A DNA stretch of 64,000 nt from contig NZ_CP020046.1 in assembly GCF_002028405.1 (NCBI RefSeq), positions 434,001 to 498,000 on the forward strand. Direction: 5' to 3'. The DNA is from Thiomonas intermedia (lineage in GTDB: Bacteria > Pseudomonadota > Gammaproteobacteria > Burkholderiales > Burkholderiaceae_C). Shown here piece after piece: positions 35,739-43,481 of this stretch. The first letter of the stretch is position 1. Every line of letters starts with the position of its first letter. The notes beneath the pieces are model-generated. The model saw nothing but the letters and a program-made list of their open reading frames with translations, made no database searches and was not told the origin of the DNA. Position numbers and translations under genes: made by a program.

Positions 35739-36131
35739 ATGCGAATTCCCCACCTTACCCTGGCCCTGATCGGACTCGTGTTCACGATGGGGCTGCTCGG
35801 CGCCCATGCCCCCGTCTTCGCAGCGCCGGTCACCAGCCCGGTCCCAGCCGCCGCCCCTTCGCCGGCACCGCTGCCGCCCGGCCCCAAGGCGGCCCCGGTC
35901 GGCGCGGCGATCGCCCAGACCTGCGCCGGCTGCCACGGCACCGAGGGCCGTCTCAAGGCCGCAGCCTTCATGCCCCTGGCTGGCATGCCCCAGGCGCAGT
36001 TCGTGCGGGCCATGCGTGACTTTCGCAGCGGCCAGCGCCCCGCCACGTTGATGCGTCACGTGGCCGAAGGCTTCAGCGATGGCGAGATCGACGCCATGGC
36101 AGCCTACTTCGTCAACGTCAAACCCGAATGA
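35739..36131 (+). CDS. Periplasmic monoheme cytochrome c
   Basis: A 130-aa class I cytochrome c with a signal peptide (RIPHLTLALIGLVFTMGLLG ending at AFA-type cleavage), a Pro/Ala linker, the heme site CAGCH in AQTCAGCHGTEGR and a methionine in FMPLAGMPQAQF as distal ligand. The fold ends with SDGEIDAMAAYFVN, typical of cytochrome c4/c5-like domains. It probably shuttles electrons between FccB and the membrane oxidase-like pair encoded by the same operon. Confidence 0.85.
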   Translation: MRIPHLTLALIGLVFTMGLLGAHAPVFAAPVTSPVPAAAPSPAPLPPGPKAAPVGAAIAQTCAGCHGTEGRLKAAAFMPLAGMPQAQFVRAMRDFRSGQRPATLMRHVAEGFSDGEIDAMAAYFVNVKPE

Positions 36132-36141
36132 GGAGCGCGCC

Positions 36142-37479
36142 ATGAATACACGTCGTCAATTCCTGCTCGCCGGGGCCGCGTCCCTGGGCCTGGCTTCGTT
36201 TCCCGCCCTCGTGCGCGCCGGCAAGGCCTCGGCCCGCATCGTCATCGTCGGCGGCGGCGTGGGCGGTGCCACAGCGGCCAAATATCTGAAGCTGGCCGAT
36301 CCCACGCTGCAGGTCACGATCATCGAGAAGAACCCGGTCTACATCCGGCCTTACGGTTCGAGCGAAGTGCTCAACCGCCACGTCACCATGGACGACCTCC
36401 AGGTGCGCTACGACGCGCTGCGCCAGAAGCACGGCGTGGCGTTCGTGTTCGACGCGGCCCGCAGCCTCGACCCGACCGCCAAGACCGTGACCACGGCCAG
36501 CGGCACGGTGCTGGCCTACGACAAGCTCATCGTCTCGCCCGGCATCAAGCTGCGCTACGACAGCCTGCCGGGCTACAGCGAACAACTGGCCGAAACCCAG
36601 GTACCCAGCGGTTGGATTGCTGGCGCGCAGACCGCCCTGCTCGCCCGCCAGTTGCAAAGCATGCGCGAGGGCGGGGTCTTCGTGCTCGCCGCGCCGCCCA
36701 ATCCCTACCGCTGCCCGCCGGGGCCTTATGAGCGCGCCGCGCTGATGACCGAATGGTTCAGTCGCCACAACCCGCGTGCCAAGGTCATCATCGCCGACCC
36801 CAAGGACAGCTTTGTCACCGACGAGACCGCCATGCTGGGATGGAACCGGCTGTATGGCTTCCAGCCCCCCGCCGAATACCGCGGCAAAATCAAGGCCGAA
36901 CTGAAGCCGTCATCGCAGCCCTGCGCGCTCGAATGGATTCAGGCCAAGACCGGCGGCACGCCGCAGCGTCTGGACGCGAAGACCCTGACCCTGCATACCG
37001 CGGGCGGCCCGATCAAGGCCGATGTGATCAACGTCATTCCCGCCATGGTGGCCGGTCAGGTCGCCTTCGACTTCGGTTTGACCAACGACAGCGGCTTCTG
37101 CCCGGTGCATCGCAGCACCTTCGAGTCCACGCTCCACAAAGAGGTGCACGTCATCGGCGACGCCAGTGTGGCCGACGCCATGCCCAAGTCGGGATTCTCG
37201 GCCAACACCCAAGCCAAATGGGTCGCCCGCGTCATCACCGAGGGCCTGGCCGGACGCGATCCGGGCACGCCGGTCTGGGAAAACACTTGCTACGCCCTGG
37301 CCGGCAAAGACTACGGACTGTTCGTGGCCGACGTCTTCAAGATCAAGGAGGACGGCAAGATCGGCCGGGTCAACAAGGCGCGCTACCTGCCCTTCGACGC
37401 CACACCCGCGCAAATCCGCCTGTCCGCCGTTTATCAGCAAGCCTGGATCCAGGCCTTCACCCAGGACATCTTCGCATGA
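36142..37479 (+). CDS. fccB: Flavocytochrome c sulfide dehydrogenase, flavin subunit
   Basis: The 445-aa protein starts with a twin-arginine signal (NTRRQFLLAGAASLG), then a FAD-binding Rossmann motif (ARIVIVGGGVGGATAAKYLK). The redox-active cysteines C191 (NPYRCPPGPYERA) and C320 (DSGFCPVHRSTF) are both at the positions expected of FCSD. The C terminus contains VIGDASVADAMPKSGFSANT, the second FAD-binding part. It oxidises sulfide to sulfane sulfur in the periplasm and passes electrons to a cytochrome c subunit, here likely the diheme protein encoded by the overlapping next gene. Length is normal and no motif is missing. Confidence 0.93.
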   Translation: MNTRRQFLLAGAASLGLASFPALVRAGKASARIVIVGGGVGGATAAKYLKLADPTLQVTIIEKNPVYIRPYGSSEVLNRHVTMDDLQVRYDALRQKHGVAFVFDAARSLDPTAKTVTTASGTVLAYDKLIVSPGIKLRYDSLPGYSEQLAETQVPSGWIAGAQTALLARQLQSMREGGVFVLAAPPNPYRCPPGPYERAALMTEWFSRHNPRAKVIIADPKDSFVTDETAMLGWNRLYGFQPPAEYRGKIKAELKPSSQPCALEWIQAKTGGTPQRLDAKTLTLHTAGGPIKADVINVIPAMVAGQVAFDFGLTNDSGFCPVHRSTFESTLHKEVHVIGDASVADAMPKSGFSANTQAKWVARVITEGLAGRDPGTPVWENTCYALAGKDYGLFVADVFKIKEDGKIGRVNKARYLPFDATPAQIRLSAVYQQAWIQAFTQDIFA

Positions 37480-38234
37480 TCACCGCTGCCCTTCCCGCCT
37501 CATGGCGCGCCGCCGCCGTGGCCGCCGCACTGATCGCCAGCCCCGCCGCCGTGGCCAGCGAGCCCGGCCAGCCAACGGCCCCGCCATGGAGTCCCGTCAC
37601 CTTGAAAACCACGCTGGCGCATCTGCCCAAGGGGCAGATCGCTGCGGGCAAGCAGGTGCACGACACCCTGATGTGCGCCTCCTGCCACGGCGCGGCCGGC
37701 AACGCCGCGACGCTCAACTGGCCCAGCGTCGCGGGGCAGCGCTTCGATTACACGGCCAAGATGCTGCTCGACTACCGCAGCGGTCTGCGCGCCGAGGACG
37801 AACGCGCCGGGCTGATGACCCATCTGGCCCGCATGATGACGCCCCAGCAGATCGCCGACGTCTCCGCCTACTACGCCAGCCTGCCCAAGCCCACCGCGCC
37901 ACAAGCGCAGGCCGCGCTTGCACAGCCCTTGAATGCCACGGAGCGTCGGCAGGCGGAACGCCTCGTGCGCCACGGCGATGCCACCCGCCTCGTCACCGCC
38001 TGCGCGTCCTGCCACGGCCTTCATGGCGAAGGCAGGGGCACAACGCCCGCCATCGCCGGCCAGACCACCGATTACTTCATCCGCACCATGCGGCTCTACC
38101 ACCAGGGCGAACGGCACAACGACGTGTACAACGGCATGCGCCAGTTCAGCCAGCGCCTGAGCCCGGCCGAAGCCACGCTCATCGCCCGCTACTACGCCGC
38201 GCTGCCGCCTTCGGCCACGGACAGCAAGGACTAA
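37476..38234 (+). CDS. Diheme cytochrome c4-like partner of FccB
   Basis: A 252-aa periplasmic diheme cytochrome c: signal peptide (SWRAAAVAAALIASPAAVAS), first heme site LMCASCHGAAGN, second TACASCHGLHGEG, and two similar c-type domains each ending in an ADVSAYYASLP or LIARYYAALP helix. Start overlaps the fccB stop by four bases (ATGA), so translation is coupled. In place of the usual FccA it is the natural electron acceptor for the flavin subunit. The gene ends at the edge of a 256-bp palindromic element. Confidence 0.88.
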   Translation: MITAALPASWRAAAVAAALIASPAAVASEPGQPTAPPWSPVTLKTTLAHLPKGQIAAGKQVHDTLMCASCHGAAGNAATLNWPSVAGQRFDYTAKMLLDYRSGLRAEDERAGLMTHLARMMTPQQIADVSAYYASLPKPTAPQAQAALAQPLNATERRQAERLVRHGDATRLVTACASCHGLHGEGRGTTPAIAGQTTDYFIRTMRLYHQGERHNDVYNGMRQFSQRLSPAEATLIARYYAALPPSATDSKD

Positions 38235-38490
38235 GGCCTGTTAACGCTATTTCTGCACCCGCGTTGCCCCCAGGCGGGGAGGGCTGCAAGGCGAAGGTGC
38301 GAGGCAAGGCTTTCTGCCTTGCCTCGCACCGACAACGCCGCAGCGGCCCCGCCTGGGTCGGGCCGGGGGTCTGGGCGGCGGGCTGCCACGTTGCAGTCCG
38401 CTTGTGGTGGAGACCACCACAAGCGGACTGCGCCTCGCATTGCCTCCGCCCAGACTCCCGGCGCGGGTGCAGAAATAGCGTTAACAGGCC
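38235..38490. repeat. 256-bp palindromic element with perfect 29-bp inverted ends
   Basis: The first 29 bases (38235-38263, beginning GGCCTGTTAACGC) are the exact reverse complement of the last 29 (38462-38490). Inside are a perfect 15-bp hairpin (38296-38330, loop TTTCT), a perfect 18-bp hairpin (38393-38431, loop AGA) and a third pair of 15-bp arms with one mismatch (about 38372 with 38446-38460). No protein is encoded. It begins directly after the stop codon of the cytochrome gene. It could be a MITE or REPIN-like element or act as a bidirectional transcription barrier; no target duplication is obvious. Confidence 0.85.
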
Positions 38491-38502
38491 CTAGAACCGC
38501 GC

Positions 38503-39309
38503 TCAACCGCCCAGGGCGATCAGCACGCCGACGACAACCAGGAAGATCGCGAACACACGCTTGAGCGAAGGGCCTGAGATACGGTGAGCGACGCGCACGC
38601 CGTAGGGCGCCAGCGCCATGGAGGCCACCGCCGTGGCCGCCGCAGCGGGCAGAAACACATAGCCCAGCGCCCCCGCCGGCAAAGGATGGGTGGGTGCATG
38701 AACGGAGAGCATGTAGCTCAGCGCGCTGGAGATCGCGATCGCCAAACCGCAAACCGTACTTGTGGCCACCGCCTTGACCGGCTGCACGCCAAGGGCGACA
38801 AGCAAGGGCACCGTCATCGACCCGCCCCCGATACCCACGACCGAGGACACCGCGCCAATGCCCGCGCCCGTCGGCAGCAACCAGGGCGAACGGGGTATGT
38901 GTTCCTGCCCCCCCACCGCCTTCTTGCCCTTTCCGAGGGTCATCTGTACTGCCATGACGGCGCAGAATCCGGCAATGACGTAGCGCAAGGACTGGCCGCT
39001 GAGCATCTGCGCCAGGTGGGCACCCAAAAAACCGCCGATCACCATGCCGGGCGCCAGCCAGCGCCAACTCGGCCACAGTACGCCGCCGCGCTTGATGTGC
39101 GCAGTGGCTGAAGAAATGAAGGTCAGCACGATGCTGGCCATCGACGTCGCCACGGCAACATGGATGACCTCATCCGCGGGAATGCCCAGAGCAGGCAAGG
39201 CAAAACTGAGAGCAGCAACCAGAAGCAAGCCGCCGCCGATGCCGAGAAGCCCCCCCAGAAAACCGGCCGAGGCACCGGCCAACACAAAAATCGCCAAGGA
39301 AAGCCACAT
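38503..39309 (-). CDS. TauE/SafE-family permease
   Basis: The 268-aa membrane protein has eight or so helices and the internal repeat of the TauE/SafE family: FLGGLLGIGGGLLLVAALSF in the first half and AVSSVVGIGGGSMTVPLLVA in the second. Family members export sulfite or other sulfonated or sulfur compounds. Between the sulfide-oxidation operon and SQR, a role in exporting sulfite or related oxyanions is plausible. I took ATG 39309 rather than the TTG two codons upstream. Confidence 0.85.
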   Translation of the reverse strand: MWLSLAIFVLAGASAGFLGGLLGIGGGLLLVAALSFALPALGIPADEVIHVAVATSMASIVLTFISSATAHIKRGGVLWPSWRWLAPGMVIGGFLGAHLAQMLSGQSLRYVIAGFCAVMAVQMTLGKGKKAVGGQEHIPRSPWLLPTGAGIGAVSSVVGIGGGSMTVPLLVALGVQPVKAVATSTVCGLAIAISSALSYMLSVHAPTHPLPAGALGYVFLPAAAATAVASMALAPYGVRVAHRISGPSLKRVFAIFLVVVGVLIALGG

Positions 39310-39413
39310 CGTCAACTCTCAATCGAATGAGCCCAAAACGGACAAGCCCCAAGCCTACCGAACTGCGCAGGACCCTCGAACTGACGGATGTTCCACGTCT
39401 GCGGAACACCACA

Positions 39414-39450
39414 CGCAAAAAGGCCCGCAGGCCAAGGAGCCTGCGGGCCT
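39414..39450 (-). terminator. Intrinsic terminator after sqr
   Basis: On the minus strand a perfect 12-bp stem AGGCCCGCAGGC/GCCTGCGGGCCT with a 6-base loop is followed by five Ts. It starts 19 bp after the SQR stop codon. Confidence 0.9.
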
Positions 39451-39468
39451 GGGGGCGCAGATCAGCGC

Positions 39469-40758
39469 TCAGTCTTTGCGCTCGGGATGCAGCAGTCGCT
39501 CCATGCCGATGAGCTTCATCATGTACTTCTCATAGATTGGCTCGGAATTGCCCTTCTTCATCTTGCGAATGAAGTATTTCTCGAAAGCGATCTTGGCCAG
39601 ATGCACCCACTTCCCCTCGCCGAACCAGTTGACGTTACGGGGCGGGATCTGGGGAATGGCCACGAACGCCGCACCGGTATTGCCGAAGTCAGCCAGGCAG
39701 ATGGCCTGCCAGGAGCCGCGGTGCGTCGGCTGCTTGCCGGCGAGTTCCTCTTCGATGTTATGCACGATGGCCGTCACCATCGATTCGATCATGTACCCCG
39801 TCTTGGGCACTCCGCAGGGCACCGGGGTGGGGCCGGTCGGCGGAATCGCGATGCACACACCCGCCGAGTAAATGTTCTTGAACTTGGGGCTGCGCTGATT
39901 CTGGTCGACGATGACAAAGCCACGCGGATTGCAAAGCCCTTCGACTGCGGCAACTGGATCCACGCCCTTGAACGCGGGCAACATCATGGAGTGCTTGAAC
40001 GGCAATTCATGCTGCTTGACCACATTGCCATGCATGTCGAGTTCGTCCACGAACATCTTGCCGTCTTCGACCTTGGTCGTCTTGGCATTGGTGATCCAGC
40101 GGATATCGTGGCTGCGGAACGCGCTCTCCATGATGCCTTTGGAGTCACCCACTCCATCCAGGCCGAGGTGGCCGATGTAGGGCTCGGCCGTCACATAGGT
40201 GATGGGCACCTTGTTGCGGATTTTCTTCTTGCGCAGCGCCGTGTCGAGCACCATGGTGTATTCGTAGGCCGGTCCGAAACAGCTCGCGCCCGGCATGGCA
40301 CCGATGATGACCGGCCCCGGGTTGGCGACCAGTTTTTCGTAGTCTGCGTAGCACTTTTCGGCATGATCGATACTGCAGATCGACTGGGTGAAGCCGCCAT
40401 GCGGCCCGGCTCCGGGCACCTCCTCGAACGACAGCTTCGGTCCTGTGGTGATGATGAGATAGTCATAGTTGACCTTGGCGCCATCCTGCAGCGTCAGCGC
40501 GTTGCTCTCAGGCTCGATCTTGGTCACCGCCTTGGCGATGAAATCGATGCCTTTGCGCTCCAGATACGGCTTGATCCCGAAGATCACCTCGTCTCGGCTG
40601 CGCCAGCCCACGGCCACCCACGGATTGGACGGCACGAACTGGAAGTAATCCACGGCATTGATGACCGTGATCTTGTGTGCCTTGCCAAGTGCTTCACGCA
40701 ACTCGTAGGCGGCTGGCATACCGCCAATGCCCGCGCCCATAACAACGATGTGTGCCAT
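39469..40758 (-). CDS. sqr: Sulfide:quinone oxidoreductase
   Basis: This 429-aa peripheral membrane flavoprotein oxidises sulfide and reduces quinone. It opens with the FAD motif HIVVMGAGIGGMPAAYEL. Three cysteines, C128 (FTQSICSID), C160 (AMPGASCFGPAYEY) and C354 (WQAICLADFG), fall almost exactly where the catalytic cysteines 128, 160 and 356 lie in the Acidithiobacillus ferrooxidans enzyme, and the stretch VTAEPYIGHLGLDGVGDSKG is also shared with it from memory. The C terminus has an amphipathic helix (AKIAFEKYFIRKMKKG) for membrane attachment. It is transcribed alone from a 432-bp divergent region. It complements FCSD with a quinone-linked route. Confidence 0.93.
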   Translation of the reverse strand: MAHIVVMGAGIGGMPAAYELREALGKAHKITVINAVDYFQFVPSNPWVAVGWRSRDEVIFGIKPYLERKGIDFIAKAVTKIEPESNALTLQDGAKVNYDYLIITTGPKLSFEEVPGAGPHGGFTQSICSIDHAEKCYADYEKLVANPGPVIIGAMPGASCFGPAYEYTMVLDTALRKKKIRNKVPITYVTAEPYIGHLGLDGVGDSKGIMESAFRSHDIRWITNAKTTKVEDGKMFVDELDMHGNVVKQHELPFKHSMMLPAFKGVDPVAAVEGLCNPRGFVIVDQNQRSPKFKNIYSAGVCIAIPPTGPTPVPCGVPKTGYMIESMVTAIVHNIEEELAGKQPTHRGSWQAICLADFGNTGAAFVAIPQIPPRNVNWFGEGKWVHLAKIAFEKYFIRKMKKGNSEPIYEKYMMKLIGMERLLHPERKD

Positions 40759-41190
40759 ACCCTAGTCTCCTGGTGTGCAAATCAATGCCCGAATGCGCTC
40801 GGGCGGCGCTTCAGCAACTCCGGCAAGGCTCCATTCGTAGCGTATGGCCGAAGCAGCGATCCTGACGATGCGTGTCGTCGCCGCCATGCCGATGCGTCCG
40901 TGAACTCATCAGACTTTTGCGGCAGTCCTGATCAAGCATTCGTTTATTCAAGCATATCTATACGGCTGATCGCACCCCAGCGATTCCTGTCAAGCCCGCC
41001 AAAAATGTTTGATTAAACGCAAATTTCAAATGTCTGCATCCGTGTTAGTCCTAGTCTGGTTAAACCCTAATACTCCCGGAAGCATTGCGAAATCTTTTCT
41101 ATACTGAATTTCGAGACAAGTTGATCCCTCGATCATCCACGCGGCGAGACACACAGAGGTCGCCGCACAACACCTGGAGGAAGCCTACTC
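40759..41190. other. Divergent regulatory region between sqr and the YeeE pair
   Basis: No gene is supported in these 432 bp. The AT-rich part 40900-41110 must carry promoters for both directions; TATACT at 41100-41105 is a candidate -10 for the rightward genes but no good -35 sits 17 bp before it. The rightward start has a strong GGAGG site at 41174. No clear terminator or repeat. Confidence 0.45.
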
Positions 41191-41700
41191 ATGCGCAACA
41201 CACCTCGTCCACTCTGGAATCCCTATGTCGCGGGAGTCATTCTGGGCCTTGGACTGCTGGCCACCTTTCTCGTCACCGGCAATGGCTACGGCGTGACCGG
41301 TGCGACCACGCTCGCCACAGCTGCGGTCGCCGGCAAGGTCGACCCCAACACGGTCGCCACCCACACCTATCTGCACAACCTGTTTGAAGTCGGCCTCGAC
41401 CGCTGGATCGTTTGGGAAGTTGTCGGGCTGGCCATCGGCGCGCTGATCGGCAGCGTGCTGGCTGGCCGCTTCAAGTTCCAGATCGATGGACCCACCCAGG
41501 CCGGCCGCAGCCTGCGACTCGTGCTCGCCGTGATCGGGGGTATTGCCGCCGGCTTTGGCGCCCGACTGGCGCTGGGCTGCACCAGCGGCATGGGCCTGTC
41601 CGGATCGGCCACACTGGCCGCCGCGGGCTTTCTGTTCCTCATCGGCTTTTTCATCGCCGGCATCGTCTTCGGGCAACTGACGAAAGGACTCTGGAAATGA
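41191..41700 (+). CDS. YeeE/YedE-family sulfur transporter, first half
   Basis: The 169-aa membrane protein is the N-terminal half of a split YeeE/TsuA-type transporter. It has four or so helices (VAGVILGLGLLATFLVTGNG, VWEVVGLAIGALIGSVLAG, LVLAVIGGIAAGFGARLALG) and the conserved cysteine C130 in ALGCTSGMGLSG. TsuA proteins carry thiosulfate through a chain of cysteines. The stop overlaps the start of the second half (ATGA), so the two polypeptides are made together. Confidence 0.88.
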   Translation: MRNTPRPLWNPYVAGVILGLGLLATFLVTGNGYGVTGATTLATAAVAGKVDPNTVATHTYLHNLFEVGLDRWIVWEVVGLAIGALIGSVLAGRFKFQIDGPTQAGRSLRLVLAVIGGIAAGFGARLALGCTSGMGLSGSATLAAAGFLFLIGFFIAGIVFGQLTKGLWK

Positions 41701-42302
41701 GCTTCCCTCTTGGATACACCGGCCCACTGTCGGGCATCATTCTCGGCCTGGTCTTCGGCTACGTTCTTGAGAACGCTGGCTTTGGCAGTGGCTGCAAGCT
41801 CACCGCCCAGCTCCGTTTCAAGGATTGGGCCGTCTTCAAGGTCATGTTCACTGCCATTCTGGTCTCCGCCGGCGGTCTGTACCTGCTGCAGGGCATGGGC
41901 GTGATCGAGGTCAGCAATATGTTCGTACCCTCGGTCTTCATCTGGGGCAGCTCGCTCGGCGGCGTGCTCATCGGCGTTGGCATGGCCGTGGGCGGATACT
42001 GCCCTGGCACCTCGATCGTGGCCCTGTTCTCGGGCAAGCTCGATGGCTTGATCTTCCTCCTGGGCATTGCCATCGGCACCCTGGGCTTCAATTCCGTCTT
42101 CAGTTCGATCGAAGGCTGGGCTTGGAAGCAGGTCGGACCGGACGGTCTCACCTTGCCGCAACTGCTGCACATGCCCGCATGGGCCGTCTGGGGGCTGCTG
42201 TTCGCCGTACTGGTGATCGTGGGCTACCTGACGCGCACCAATATGCAATCGCGTGGTACAGGTGGCAAGTCGTCTGGCGCCTTCGTTGCCCAAAACAGTT
42301 AA
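41697..42302 (+). CDS. YeeE/YedE-family sulfur transporter, second half
   Basis: The 201-aa partner carries the other two family cysteines: C33 in GFGSGCKLTAQ and C102 in GGYCPGTSIVALFSG. Helices include SGIILGLVFGYVLENAG and LGGVLIGVGMAVG. With the first half it would form a complete thiosulfate or sulfane-sulfur importer feeding the rhodanese downstream. After the stop is an inverted repeat GCGGCCCT/AGGGCCGC (42324-42360) around TCGCA and TGCGA arms, possibly an attenuator or terminator. Confidence 0.88.
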   Translation: MSFPLGYTGPLSGIILGLVFGYVLENAGFGSGCKLTAQLRFKDWAVFKVMFTAILVSAGGLYLLQGMGVIEVSNMFVPSVFIWGSSLGGVLIGVGMAVGGYCPGTSIVALFSGKLDGLIFLLGIAIGTLGFNSVFSSIEGWAWKQVGPDGLTLPQLLHMPAWAVWGLLFAVLVIVGYLTRTNMQSRGTGGKSSGAFVAQNS

Positions 42303-42402
42303 ATTCAGGCGCTCTGTCAGCGCGCGGCCCTTCTCGCACGTTTTTTGCGAACAGGGCCGCAAACGGTTGTCCTGTTTTCCAACCACTCTTCAGGAGTTTC
42401 CT

Positions 42403-42642
42403 ATGGCTAAAGCCCGCATCAAACTGTCTCAAGCTCTTCCCGCCCTGGCCCTGGCTGCTGCCGTCGTGGCCCCCATGCCCCAGGCGCTGTCGAGCCTCTC
42501 GGCCACAGGCATTGCTCATGCTTCGAGCAACCCCTGCGCACCCAGCAATCCCTGCGCGCCCACCAAGAAGAAAATGGAGAAGAAGAGCAGCAACCCCTGC
42601 GCGCCCTCCAAGAGCAGCAATCCTTGCGCGCCGTCCAAGTAA
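42403..42642 (+). CDS. Small secreted NPCAP-repeat cysteine protein
   Basis: A 79-aa protein with a Sec signal (LPALALAAAVVAPMPQAL and cleavage near AHA-S) and a mature part of four NPCAP units separated by Lys/Ser spacers (SNPCAPSNPCAPTKKK, then two more at the C terminus). Four evenly spaced cysteines and few other residues suggest binding of metal or of sulfane sulfur, or covalent attachment through the cysteines. The start has a good AGGAG site. It lies between the sulfur transporter and the rhodanese. Function is unknown. Confidence 0.75.
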   Translation: MAKARIKLSQALPALALAAAVVAPMPQALSSLSATGIAHASSNPCAPSNPCAPTKKKMEKKSSNPCAPSKSSNPCAPSK

Positions 42643-42699
42643 GCTGAGTCGAACCATGACGCCGACTGCCGGTCATCGCGCGCGGCGTCATGACACCCC

Positions 42700-43419
42700 A
42701 TGATCCAGTCCCCTTCCCTGTTGTCCGGTCATGCCCCCAAGAGTCGGCGCCATGTCGTCGAACTCCTGGGCGCATTGTCCGAACAAGAGCGAAGCGATCT
42801 GTACGCTGCGGGCCAGCGCGCCCTGGCGGCGACCCAATCTCTGCTGCAAAAAGGCAGGACCGTGATCTCCGAGATCATCGGCACCACACCCTATGTGGAG
42901 TGGGAACACTACCCCAGGCGGGACGCCAAGAGTCGTAGCGGAGCCTTGTTCTATTACCACGCGCATGCCGCGTCACAACGCATGAAGGACGAGCATGGTC
43001 ACTTTCATGTGTTCGCTTCCAACGACAACTCGGCATGTCCGCATGACCAGCGCTACACCCATATTGCAGGCCTTTCCGTTGACGAACGCGGCATGCCTTT
43101 GCGCGTATTCACGACCAACCAGTGGGTGACAGCAGAATGCTGGGAAAGCGCGGACCGCATTTGCGCACTGGCGCGGCAGACCGAATTGAAGGATGCAAGG
43201 CCTCACAAGGTCGGGGTTTGGCTTGATGCCGTCTTCGCTTTTTTTCGGCCGCAGATCGACCTTGTGATTCATATGCGCGACGCGCGCATCAAGGCGCTGG
43301 AAGCGCGCGGTCGGACGCAGTTGTTTGAAGACCGGCGCACCCACATCCTGAGCCAGTGCCGTATCGATTTTTCGACGCAGATTCTTGCGTTGGAGGAGTT
43401 GGGCGCGCAAGCGCCCTGA
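42700..43419 (+). CDS. DUF6969-like protein
   Basis: The 239-aa protein has the blocks VEWEHYPRRDAKSRSGALFY, YHAHAASQRMKDEHGHFHVF and HIAGLSVDERGMPLRVFTTN, recalled as the signature of the DUF6969 family. Several histidines (EHGHFH, YYHAHA) could bind metal. No signal peptide, so it is cytoplasmic. It sits in the sulfur gene cluster between the NPCAP protein and the periplasmic rhodanese. Biochemical role unknown. Confidence 0.65.
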   Translation: MIQSPSLLSGHAPKSRRHVVELLGALSEQERSDLYAAGQRALAATQSLLQKGRTVISEIIGTTPYVEWEHYPRRDAKSRSGALFYYHAHAASQRMKDEHGHFHVFASNDNSACPHDQRYTHIAGLSVDERGMPLRVFTTNQWVTAECWESADRICALARQTELKDARPHKVGVWLDAVFAFFRPQIDLVIHMRDARIKALEARGRTQLFEDRRTHILSQCRIDFSTQILALEELGAQAP

Positions 43420-43481
43420 ACAGAGCCGGGCGGGTACACGCCCTGAAAGTACATTTTCACCCATCCAAACGAGGAGCCAAC

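Noticed and set aside
38235-38490. The palindromic element as an integron attC site or CRISPR-like array
   Set aside because: There are no repeated units with spacers and no integron core sites; it is one nested inverted repeat.
39388-41016. A 542-codon plus-strand frame
   Set aside because: It is antisense to SQR, whose catalytic cysteines and FAD motif are clear.
42419-42775. A minus-strand frame with GLLGAQGLL-type repeats
   Set aside because: The apparent repeat protein is the antisense of the NPCAP repeats; the plus strand has the signal peptide and ribosome-binding site.
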